Positions 20,690 through 29,650 of a stretch of 38,031 bases of DNA are shown here, piece after piece. The notes beneath the pieces were generated by a model that was not told where the DNA came from, did no database searches, and saw only the letters and a program-made list of their open reading frames with translations. Position numbers and translations under genes: made by a program. The DNA comes from Branchiostoma floridae (Eukaryota > Chordata > Leptocardii > Amphioxiformes > Branchiostomatidae). The DNA is taken from the NCBI RefSeq assembly GCF_000003815.2, contig NC_049985.1, positions 18,878,863-18,916,893 of the forward strand, read 5' to 3'. Every line of letters starts with the position of its first letter. The first letter of the stretch is position 1.

Positions 20690-22720
20690 AGGACAACGAT
20701 CTCCCTGCATCTTTCACCCTATTCCAAAATGATAGTCTGGACAAATTTTGTGTCGTTATGATATGAAAGGCTAGGGCGTAACCGATGGAAACTGAATGCC
20801 ATTCATACAAGTGTCCCTTATTATCGACTTTGTTCCTGTAAATAAAACACAATATCACGCACCAATTTCTTGTATCTTGAAATTGAATTCCTATTTTTTT
20901 TGCAACCTGCTCAACGTTCGCGTGTTCAGCAGGCGCGTTATTTTTATCAATGTACCATGTTTACAATTTTAGGGTATAATACAAAGCAGAACGCCATGTG
21001 GCTCGATGTCCTTGTCAAAGAGAATAGTGTATATAATAGTCCTTTACGATAGACCCAAGAGAGACTCTAGAAGTTGTCTGGTCATGCGGAAATCGAATAG
21101 GAGACCATCTTGGGAGTAAAAAAGACAAGTACCTTGCCTTTTTCAGTTCTTTCACTTTTTTTATTTACTTTAGATGAAACAAAATCAAAATTACATAAGG
21201 TTAGCACGTATGACTAGCTTTCAAACAGTTATGTCTATTTGTGGTTTCCAGAACATGTTTTGCCAGCTTGTGAGATGGTTTATTGCTGAGGTTATTGACC
21301 GCTGTTGTGATTATGACACTTCCATTATACCATACATCCATCATGTAACTGTTTTGAACACACCAGAAACTGACAATATTTGTACGTGTGACATCCAAGA
21401 TATCAGCAATACTTGAATAGGAAAACAAAGCAGATATAAAGGTAGTGAGTATGACTTGATTCCAAACCGTGATATGTATCTGCAGTTTCAAGAACATTTT
21501 TGCAGACCTAAAAAAACATTTTTAATGTGGAGGTTATTGACCGCTGTGGAGGGAATGTCACTTAAATTACCGAACATCCATCATGTAGCTATTTTGAACA
21601 CACCCAGCAACTGACAATATTTGTACGTACGTGTGGCTACGTGACAACCGAGATATAACCAGTGGAGTGTTTGGCAGAAATTGCTGTATGCAACATTATA
21701 ATCCTTATGAATAGTTTTAGACATCATTCTATGGTCATTAAAGTATGGAAAGTGTCAAATATTTCAGAGCAATCTATGAAAGATAAAAGACTCTGCAGCG
21801 AAGGACACTTTTAGGCCAACGGACGAAAATTATAATTTTCATTTTTTTCCAATGGGATGGTCGGATATGGATAAAGAAGTAGAGAGGTATGATACTCAAA
21901 ATGAAAGAGTAGGAAGATTTATTGCTGTGTCTACGGGTAAGACCTTAGAAACTTCACAATATCTGTTAAAACGGTACTGTACTGCCTGTACCCCTCACGC
22001 TATATTCCAACATGATAGTCTGAGCCAATTTTGTGTCGTTATGATATGAAAGATTAGGGCGTAACCAATGGTAAATGAAGGACATGCATACAAGAGTCCT
22101 TCTTCATCGAATGTGTTCCCGTAAATAATATGCAACCACTATCATCCAGCCATTTCTTTGTATCTTGAAATCAGGTTCTTATTTTTTTAAACATGATCAA
22201 CTATTGTCGATGATCAGAAAGCGTTAATGGCGTGGATTGAGAGCAGAACGTCATGCAAATTGATGTCCTTGGTTAGAGAATTGTGTGTGTAATGGACTTT
22301 TATGATAGATCTTCGAGAGGCGTCAGAGGTGGTCTAGTCATGTGGAAATTAGGAACAGAAGGACCTCTCAGCACATGATAATAAACGAAAAGTACCTTGA
22401 ATTTCTAAGTTTTCCCTTTTTTTTACTTTTAATAAAACAACAACGGGTAAGTATGCATTACATTCCTAACCGTGATATTTAAAAAAAATTATTGATATTT
22501 TCAATGACAGTTTTGCAGGCTTTAAAATGGTTTAATGTGGAGGTCATCGACCTATGTAGAGAGTATGACACATCCATTATGCCATAAGTGCCATAATGTA
22601 GCTGTTTTAAACAATCCAAAAAGCTGACAAAATCTGCACGTTTGATGCCACGAGACAACCTAGATATCAGCAATGGAGTGCCAGGAAGGCATTGTTGTGT
22701 ACTGCATGGATTAATATTTT
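20690..22720. repeat. Diverged tandem duplication upstream of exon 1
   Basis: The block at about 20720-20910 (ATTCCAAAATGATAGTCTG, TTTTGTGTCGTTATGATATG) recurs about 1.28 kb away at 22004-22190. A second block (GAGGTTATTGACCGCTGT, CATCCATCATGTA-CT-TTTTGAACA) occurs at about 21205-21416, 21440-21720 and 22455-22710. It is non-coding, immediately 5' of the main gene's start codon, so it may contain or flank the promoter. Confidence 0.65.
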
Positions 22721-23037
22721 TGGCGACACCTCGGGGGAGGAGAAATTTTTATAGCGCTTCGATCGCTTTGAAAAACAATTGCGCGACTGCATTCCCTGTG
22801 GAATAGGTTATGATATAGCCTTCGGCTGTTTGGTCTTTGGTCGGAACCAAAACATTTGGAGGCATTTGTTGCTTCGTATCTGCAATACATGCAGATGTTG
22901 AGGAAATTGCTTCTATCAGCTGTCTTATTCAATGTTTTCAGAAAGTTTTTCTGTTTCTGGCAAATGAAAATTCTGTGTTAACATTGCAGACTTTAATTCC
23001 TATTTTTTGCTGATAAGAAAGAACTGGGAACACTATA
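22721..23037. other. No recognised feature
   Basis: Short unique-looking AT-rich sequence with no supported gene, repeat end or paralogue in the window. Confidence 0.5.
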
Positions 23038-23560
23038 TTAACACTATTCAGACGGGTGTGGGGTGGGGTGGGGGGTTGGGGGGTGTGGCTTTTGAGACGG
23101 CTCCAACTTTCATGTCTCATAACGCCCGAACGGCTTAGAATAAAGCAACAAAATTTGCTGACTTTTCCTAAAATTTTAGTTGACACCAATTTAACAAAGT
23201 TTACATAATTTTCCATGTTTTCGTGGCCATGGCAACCGGTTGATGACAGACATAGACGAAAATCATTTATTTTGGTTCAAACAAATTTAATGTATTTGTC
23301 AGGTTTTCTTGCTACATTACTGCTACTTTATTACATGAATAAAATAGTATGTAATTAAGTTTCAATTTCATAATTAAATATGCATAAATTATGCTAATTT
23401 AATGACGTCAACGGCCATGAACATTTTTAATTTATCTACGATGTCTTTTGTGGTTGTGTGCTGAAAAAATGTATTTTTGAAAACTAAAGTTGGCCGACCC
23501 AAGATAGCGGACCCAACGGGTAGTTTAAACATGTATGACGTCATAGATTGAAAAAGTCCA
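23038..23560 (+). mobile_element. TTAA-type element, copy c (3'-truncated)
   Basis: It begins TTAA-CACTATTCAGACGGG, followed by a G/T-rich run, GGCTTTTGAGACGGCTCCAA and CCATGGCAACCGG, in the same order as copy a. The right terminus is not found; the end given is approximate. Confidence 0.5.
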
Positions 23561-23738
23561 GCATAAATATGGTTGAACCTTGAATGTTTCGAATACAATT
23601 TTGTGTTCCCCCTGGGGATTTTTTCATTTTATTTGAATGTGATTTGAAGCTTATATGCATTTTAAAGATGTTTGTACAAAGCAGAAAAGGCTATGACTGC
23701 CCGCTTTGAAAGAAGCTACCAAAACAAACGATCCACAC

Positions 23739-24266
23739 TAGGGGTGGGTACCGGTACAGAAAATTCTTTATTTCTTTATTTCTTTATTTGAATTCACCAC
23801 ATGCAAAAACAAGTGGAAGGGAGGACAAAACAGGTGTATCAACACCTTTACAAGTTGTCCTCCCAACCTGTCCGGTTCAGGTCCAAAGGATCAGGTCCAG
23901 GTCCGGACCTGAACCTGGACCTGATTCAGTATGGCTCATACCAATGGTCCATTTCACTGCAAAGAAATCTGTTTGGTGGAGTATTAGACTTACACTGGCG
24001 TTTTTAAACCCTACAACGCTGATTGCACCTGTACGATTGACTGTAAAACTTGGTAGAAATTACTAAAGACTCTACTCTACTTCACTCTTGTTATTTTCTT
24101 CCACCTGCAAGCGCCAAAACGTGTGAATGCCTGATAAAATAATCTGTTAATTTTCTAATCGGTCCAACATCCGGTCAACCTAATTATTTCAGGTCCGGTT
24201 TTTCTGGACCGGTCCAATAAGAAAAGCCTGTTTTGTACCGGTACGCTGTACCGATACCCAGCCCTA
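23739..24266. mobile_element. hAT-type MITE, copy 2, with 8-bp target duplication
   Basis: It starts TAGGGGTGGGTACCGGTACA and ends (read inverted) TAGGGCTGGGTATCGGTACA: about 20-bp inverted ends with three mismatches. It is flanked by ATCCACAC at 23731-23738 and again at 24267-24274, an exact 8-bp duplication typical of hAT. It is non-coding. An internal stretch absent from copy 1 is a LINE tail (23766-23867). Confidence 0.85.
23766..23867 (-). mobile_element. LINE 3' end inserted in the hAT MITE
   Basis: On the minus strand a hairpin-bearing segment (GGGAGGACAA...TTGTCCTCCC, inner AGGTGT/ACACCT) is followed by GTGAATTCAAATAAAG and a repeated AAATAAAG tail. Hairpin plus short tandem-repeat tail is characteristic of CR1/L2-like 3' ends. 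Copy 1 of the MITE lacks this segment. Confidence 0.55.
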
Positions 24267-24369
24267 ATCCACACAACTGCTACAATATATCCCCATCGTA
24301 AACATTAACACCTCAAAAGGCTACACAATTATCGATATACAATATATCCTCATCGATAAAAATTGACCG

Positions 24370-26760
24370 AACATCATCATCATAGTCCTTTTGATCCTAA
24401 CGGACGATCTGTTCAACGCCGATGAGCCCGTCGGTGTGCAGCAAAGCTAGCTCGACTTCTGCAGAGCTTTCCGCAGTTCTTGCTGCGGAATTCCGCAGAT
24501 TGACATGGTTCGTGTTCTTCCTACTTAGGTGAGCCTCCTTTTTCTCCAATACATTTTCTAGTTCTTTAGAGCCTTTTGTGGAGCGTGTGCCTCCAGGAAG
24601 CATGATCCTGGGCGAGTTTCTCCCAGTCAGCAGTGATGTTGAATTGTCTCAGGTCACGCCTGCATACGTTAACGAAGCGAAGCTTTGGACGCCCCCTGTC
24701 GCGTCTGCAAGCTGTCCGTACAACACTTGGTGGGGGAGACGTGAGTGGGCCATGCGGGACACGTGACCCAACCATCTCAGCCTGCGTTGGTTTATGATTG
24801 GGTGCAGGCTAGTGATGCCGCATCTCCTAAGGATTTCCAGGTTTGAAACTTTGTCCATCCATGTAACTCCACAGATCTTCCTGAGGCACCTTAAGTGAAA
24901 ACTGTTGAGTTTCCTCTCAACGTGTGTATGGGAAGCCCAGGTCTCGCTACCATAGAGTAGAGCGGACAGTACACATGTTTGGTAAATCCGGACCTTAGTG
25001 TGAATTGTGAGGTACTTATTGTCCCATGCACGCCTTTTCAGCTTCCCGAACAGATTTGCAGCCTGGCCAATGCGCGAGTCGACTTCACGGTTAAGGTTCC
25101 CAGAGGACGAGACAGTGGAGCCTAGCTAACGGAAGTCATCGACCGTGTCAAGCAGGTTCTCCTTGATTTTGATTTGAGCAGGTGGTGTATTGGTTGAGAA
25201 AGCCACCGTCTTCTTCACACTTATCATTTGGCCCAAACTGTCACAGGTATTATTCGGCTTCACCATGAGAGCAGAACGTGGCATCGTTAAGCCCAGTTTA
25301 CAAATCAAGAATTTAGCTCGGCCGAGTTGTCAGCGAGCTCTAAATTACGAGGAGGCATGACCCTGATGCCTACGAACAAATGGCAGAGTTGGAAAAGCGA
25401 TGTGCAGAAGTGTGGACATGAAGATACCGAACAAGGTTGGCGCCAACACGCATCCCTGTTTGACTCGGCACTATACTGTGAAGGCTTAGGAAAGGTCACC
25501 GTCAAAGTCTACACGAACAGACATTCCATCGTGGAAGGCTTTGATGATAGCTAGGAGTTTCGGAGGGCAGCCTAGCTTGTGTAGCACCAGGTACAGGCCT
25601 TCACGGTTCACCGAATCAAAGGCTTTTGTTAGATCTACAAAAACAGCCAGAAACGGTTTGTTTTGTTCAAAGCACTTCTCCTGAAGCAACCGGAGGGTAA
25701 GGACCCTGTCGATTGTAGATCGGTGCCTCCTGAAGCTGCACTGAGATTCCGGGTAGATTCTGTATGCAATAACATGCAATCTCATTGAATTACTCGGGCA
25801 AAGAGTTTCCCAACCAGACTAAGCAATTTGAAAGCAATGGCTCTGTAGTTGTCTCAGACTTGCCTAGATCCCTTGTTTTTGAAGAGGGTCACCAGCTTTG
25901 CATCTTTGAGATCATGTGGGACGCGGCATTTGCGCCAGCAAGATACAAGCAGATCGAGCAGGTGTTCTCTCAGGACAGGTACGTCAAGTTTTTGGAGTTC
26001 TGGGGGAATACCGTCACTCCCAGGGGCCTTGCCGCTTTTCATGTCCTTAAGAGCCCTCTCAACTTCTTGCAAGGTAGGTTTGCTGCCCAAGCTAGTTTGA
26101 TAGTTCCGGTAGTTGTTCTATGCAGTCCAGTACAGATTTGTGGAAAGGCACAGGGTTACTATAGAGAGTACTGTAGCAATCAACCCAGCGCCTGAGCTGT
26201 TCGGTTTTCGTCAGCAAGATGTTGCCATCGGAGTCTGGCTGGGGAGCAATGAGTCCGGCTGAAGGTCCTAGGACAGACTTCAAGGCCGCATGGACACCTG
26301 CGATGTCAGCACGATCGTCGCACTTTTGCACCTTTTCACAGATGTTGTCCCAGAAAACTATCTGAGTCTACCAGAGAACACGCTGTGCATTGGAAAGTTG
26401 ATGTAAGTCAGTCGGGAGTTTCGCTTTTCATCCAGGACTGGGCCAACTTTGTCTAGATTAGCTTGGAACCAATCTGGCCGCTTCCTGCTTTGCGGACCAA
26501 ATGTGTCTTTACCTACTCGATGCAGAGAGTCGCGCTGCTTTGACCATTTGTCCTCACAGGAAGTCGTGTCATCGACCGAAGAGGTACCAAGGGCCGCTGT
26601 CAGGCCAGCTTTGAATTGAACTACCCTAACTGAACTCCGAGTATTAAAAGAAATTAAAGCTGCGGCTGTAGCCACGGTCTTACGATCGCCAACTGATGGC
26701 GTTTTTGGAATTGTCTTGCATGCGCCATGCAAATTTCAGATGTCTTTTTGCGGGGAAAAA
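24370..26760 (-). pseudogene. Decayed LINE (EN-RT type, possibly RTE-like), 5'-truncated
   Basis: Minus-strand pieces run in order through several frameshifts. 26358-26732 is the linker after the endonuclease. 26092-26331 reads LTKTEQLRRWVDCYSTLY. 25854-26090 contains SGKAPGSDGIPPELQ. 25486-25785 contains YPESQCSFRRHRSTID and VDLTKAFDSVNR. A shifted VKQGC-LAPTLF-like piece lies near 25420. 24566-24858 contains RLRWLGHVSRM and GRPKLRFVNVCRRDLRQF, a C-terminal signature of many invertebrate and fish RTs. The tail is ATGATGATG-rich. No intact reading frame remains. The clade is inferred only from the WLGHV and GRP-LR-KDVCKRDL style. Confidence 0.8.
25333..25362. repeat. 30-bp block shared exactly with the 35-kb palindrome
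   Basis: The sequence starting GCGAGCTCTAAATTACGAGG is identical for 30 bp to 35290-35319, the inner arm of the palindrome. It lies within the decayed LINE, where the RT frame is disrupted. It is probably a remnant of the same hairpin element. Confidence 0.6.
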
Positions 26761-26934
26761 GTTTTCTTAGATCTTCGTCGGTGGTGAGTTTGTCAAAGCC
26801 TTCTTAAAAAATTGGCCGGCACAAAATCGTACTACGCTTGACCCAGCCCCGTGAAGAAGCCATAGGTTTAGATTGTCACAATCCTCCTCCAGCCAAACAA
26901 AATAAAGTCTAGCATGAAATACACAGTTGTCATT

Positions 26935-27230
26935 TTATTGATGATATCAGTCCTGACGACCTGACCTGTGAAAAGCCAAGCATTGTAAGCTTTCAGAGGG
27001 TTGACAATAACACGTTGGCGCAGGAGGGATACCCTTCGTTTGATCTGTATCAGGTATCCCTACACCAGACATCACAGTCACCCTCCCATCTGGAAGGAAT
27101 GTTACTGTTGAGTCAGGTGGGAACGTGACTGTGGGTGTGAATGGTGCCATCACCATAACTAATTAATGTTACTGCAGCAGATGCTGGTCTGTATGTCTGT
27201 ACTGCAGCATGACCAGATACAGCATCATGA
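26935..27230 (+). pseudogene. Broken LRR-Ig protein fragment
   Basis: Plus-strand pieces in three frames: DDISPDDLTCEKPSIVSF (end of a leucine-rich-repeat C-terminal cap), then a shifted TLRLICI, then SGIPTPDITVTLPSGRNV, VNGAITITN, and after another shift NVTAADAGLYVCTAA. DAGLYVC is the hallmark of an Ig domain's F strand. At least two or three indels break the frame, so it cannot be expressed as one protein. LRR-Ig genes are abundant in amphioxus; the source gene is unknown. Confidence 0.65.
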
Positions 27231-27429
27231 TGATATGTCAAGTCTATAAGACTCAGACACCACCAGTTCCTGACGTTTCCTCTCTACATGTGTCTAAAAA
27301 TACTAGAGTCCAAAATACCCATGTAAAGTTTTAGTATCCAGTTGCTTTGCCATTTCCTGTTTAATCATACAATGTACAGCTACACAAAAAGTTAAGGTAA
27401 GGCTATTAGTGTAGCTTTTAGGCTGTGAT

Positions 27430-27660
27430 GCTATGGTGTTATTTCCTTGTTGGTTTGTATTATAGCCACGCAAGCGCAAAGCTCTGCTGTAAGTTTGTCT
27501 ACACGTGTAGAAGAGAGAAGAAGCATGTATAGCGTTTTTATCGCTCCATTAAATTGGATCCGATGTTTATCACTCCCTTTGTATCCGATTACTGCATTTG
27601 GCCCAAAAGCGGCATGAATATGCAATAAACTTCATTGTCATTGTTATTGTTATTGTCATT
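27430..27660 (+). repeat. LINE 3' tail with ATTGTT microsatellite
   Basis: The 3' end reads GGCATGAATATGCAATAAAC followed by TTCATTGTCATTGTTATTG repeats. It shares the GCATGAA-TGCAATAAA motif with 1365-1425. No coding part is attached. Confidence 0.5.
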
Positions 27661-27862
27661 TTTTCTGCTTCTTCCAAGTTCCACTCCTGCCCACTTTTAT
27701 TTGTCTTCATAATAATGAAGATTCAAGATTATCAGTCAATCCATGTCAAATTGATTACTATCAGCATCGTTTAATACTGTAGTTATATATCAAGCAACAT
27801 TTAACAATATTCACGCTAAAGTCTAACTAATTTAATGTTTACTTCTTAGATTAAAAATGTTA

Positions 27863-27893
27863 GGCCAAGGCAAGTAAATTTTATGGATGACAT
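27863..27893 (+). repeat. Solo inverted end of the Harbinger-like MITE
   Basis: TTA is followed by GGCCAAGGCAAGTAAATTTT and ATGGATGACATC, the family end seen at 10062 and 28208. The sequence then passes directly into an unrelated dispersed repeat; no partner end is found. Confidence 0.5.
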
Positions 27894-27896
27894 CGG

Positions 27897-28185
27897 TAAA
27901 CACACGAAAATCGTGTCCATAGCATGTTCAGAACACAAAATAGCAAAATCGGAACGCTGCAGTACCACGGGAAAATCTAATCATTTCAATCTTTCTCCAC
28001 AGCCTACCAACACACCAAGTTTTAAACCAATCCACCCAGCCCTTGAGTTATCTTGTTGACAGATTGACAGACAGACAGACAGACAGACAGACACACACAC
28101 TAACACACACACACACACACACACATAACGGTTACATACGCAATGAAAATATAACCACCATGAATATTTCATGAGGTAATAAGCA
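27897..28185. repeat. Dispersed repeat with (GACA)n and (CA)n tracts
   Basis: It shares order and wording with 16553-16763: ATAGCATGTTCAGAACAC, AGCAAAATCGGAA, TTGAGTTATCTTGTTGAC, then GACA repeats, a CA tract (about 28086-28122) and a GAAAATATAACC end with a weakened terminal hairpin. Confidence 0.55.
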
Positions 28186-28207
28186 AAGAGACACACAATC
28201 ACCGGAT

Positions 28208-28691
28208 GGCCACAGCAAGTACATTTTATGGATGACATTCTATGCAGAGGGCAAAAATGAGATAGCGCGAAAACAAAACAAGATGGCTTAATTTTCAAAA
28301 TAGACACCATAAACTCTGTAACAAAGTTGAAGTGACAAAACTTGACATCACACCTAACAAGTGTCCTGTAAAGAAATGAACTAGTGTAGTAAAAGTGATA
28401 CTAGATATACTAGTGTGGTACACTGGTATCACTTGCCAAGCTGGCAACAACATTCATGACTTCCATATTGGTGGCACTTTTACAACTATCCAACAAGTTT
28501 CACTTCTGCAACTATAACGTTAGTCATGGCTATCTCCCTAGTGTCACTTCTACAAGTGTGATTATTAGGCTACAACACAACATATTTGCCTAATGTTTTC
28601 ATGGTCTATCTGACCATCCCCGAAGAGGAAAAAAAATTCTATTTTTCCTGAAATCATGCGAAAATTAATGAGCGTGCTGATGACATCCATA
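28208..28691. mobile_element. PIF/Harbinger-like MITE, right end truncated by a LINE
   Basis: The left end is GGCCACAGCAAGTACATTTT and the interior matches the inverted 10062-10576 element (GATAGCG, ATTTTCAAAATAG-CACCATAAA, the ACTAGTGT-ACACT block, CAACATATTTGCCTAAT). The right end stops inside the terminal repeat at GATGACATCCATA, where LINE 5' sequence begins. Confidence 0.65.
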
Positions 28692-29456
28692 AGGTCTCGG
28701 ACCGAAGTTTCTTTTACGATTTCGGAGGTTGGCGGAGAGCCGAAGGCCGAAGGCCTTCAGTTCTGCTAGGATTTTGACCGTGGGGCGCTCCTGGTGGGCT
28801 GCCATGTTGTTTTTAGGCTTTCTGAGTTTCCTGCGAGAAACTTCGTTTTTATAGACTCTGGTTTAAATGTCAGTATTTTAGTGTGTATATAACTGTCTTA
28901 GTGTTCCAAGATTCTGACAACCATGTGGATATACCCGCTTTTATGCGTCCTGGTGGTGTTGTTTCTGCAAGACAAAGACATGGTGGCTACTGCTGTGGGA
29001 GGGCGCTACTACTCCAGGGCGGAATTCCTTCTCTCTCGTCGAAATAATGTAGTTCCTGGGCAGACCAAGAGTCTGCTTGTCCAGTGTGGTATCTGGAACA
29101 CAAGAGGATGCAAAGCTGGACGCAGCACAGCAAGAAAAATCTGCACGATCATCAACAATCGCCCAATTTTGCCCGATGAACGCCAGACATTCCTGAAGAA
29201 CAAAGCGCGCCATCGCCACCTTGCCAACGTGAATTCAATCAAGGAGGAGGATCACTCATTGGCTACGGTAGGTAAACAAACTGAGTCTCACCGAATGCCA
29301 AACATTCTCGTCTGCAATGCACGATTGATTTGTAACAAAAAACATGAACTAGAAGCTATAATAGCTATAAGTAAACATTGCAATACAAATTGGTTCATGT
29401 TTCAAATTTTGTGTAAAGCATGGGTAATACAAAAAACACCCCCACAGAATTTATGA
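28692..29456 (+). pseudogene. 5' fragment of a LINE with hydrophobic N-terminus
   Basis: A GC-richer 5' leader (28692-28922) is followed by a 177-codon frame from ATG at 28923. It starts with a signal-like segment (MWIYPLLCVLVVLFLQ), then a basic region (RGCKAGRSTARK), and ends in what looks like the start of an AP-endonuclease domain (MPNILVCNARLICNKKHEL) before the frame degenerates. Known CR1/L2-like ORF2 proteins begin this way, some with an N-terminal signal sequence. An alternative is a short host gene. No RT part follows; a different LINE begins at 29651. Confidence 0.5.
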
Positions 29457-29650
29457 AACATATTAATGATAATAAGAATATTTAAATATTAACGAATGAC
29501 GTGATTAAAACATACGCTGCAGGTGGGCCACATGACCCCAAATGGAGTTTTGTACTCCAACAGTCAGCCATATAAAAAAAAGATAAGAGACGTCAATGAC
29601 GTCAAGAATTTTGACAATTTCTCTGATCATAAATCACAATGGTTGTATTT

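Noticed and set aside
25785-26195. Plus-strand frame of 136 codons
   Set aside because: Antisense shadow of the decayed minus-strand reverse transcriptase.
28065-28125. CRISPR-like periodicity
   Set aside because: It is a simple GACA/CA microsatellite within a dispersed repeat of a eukaryotic genome.
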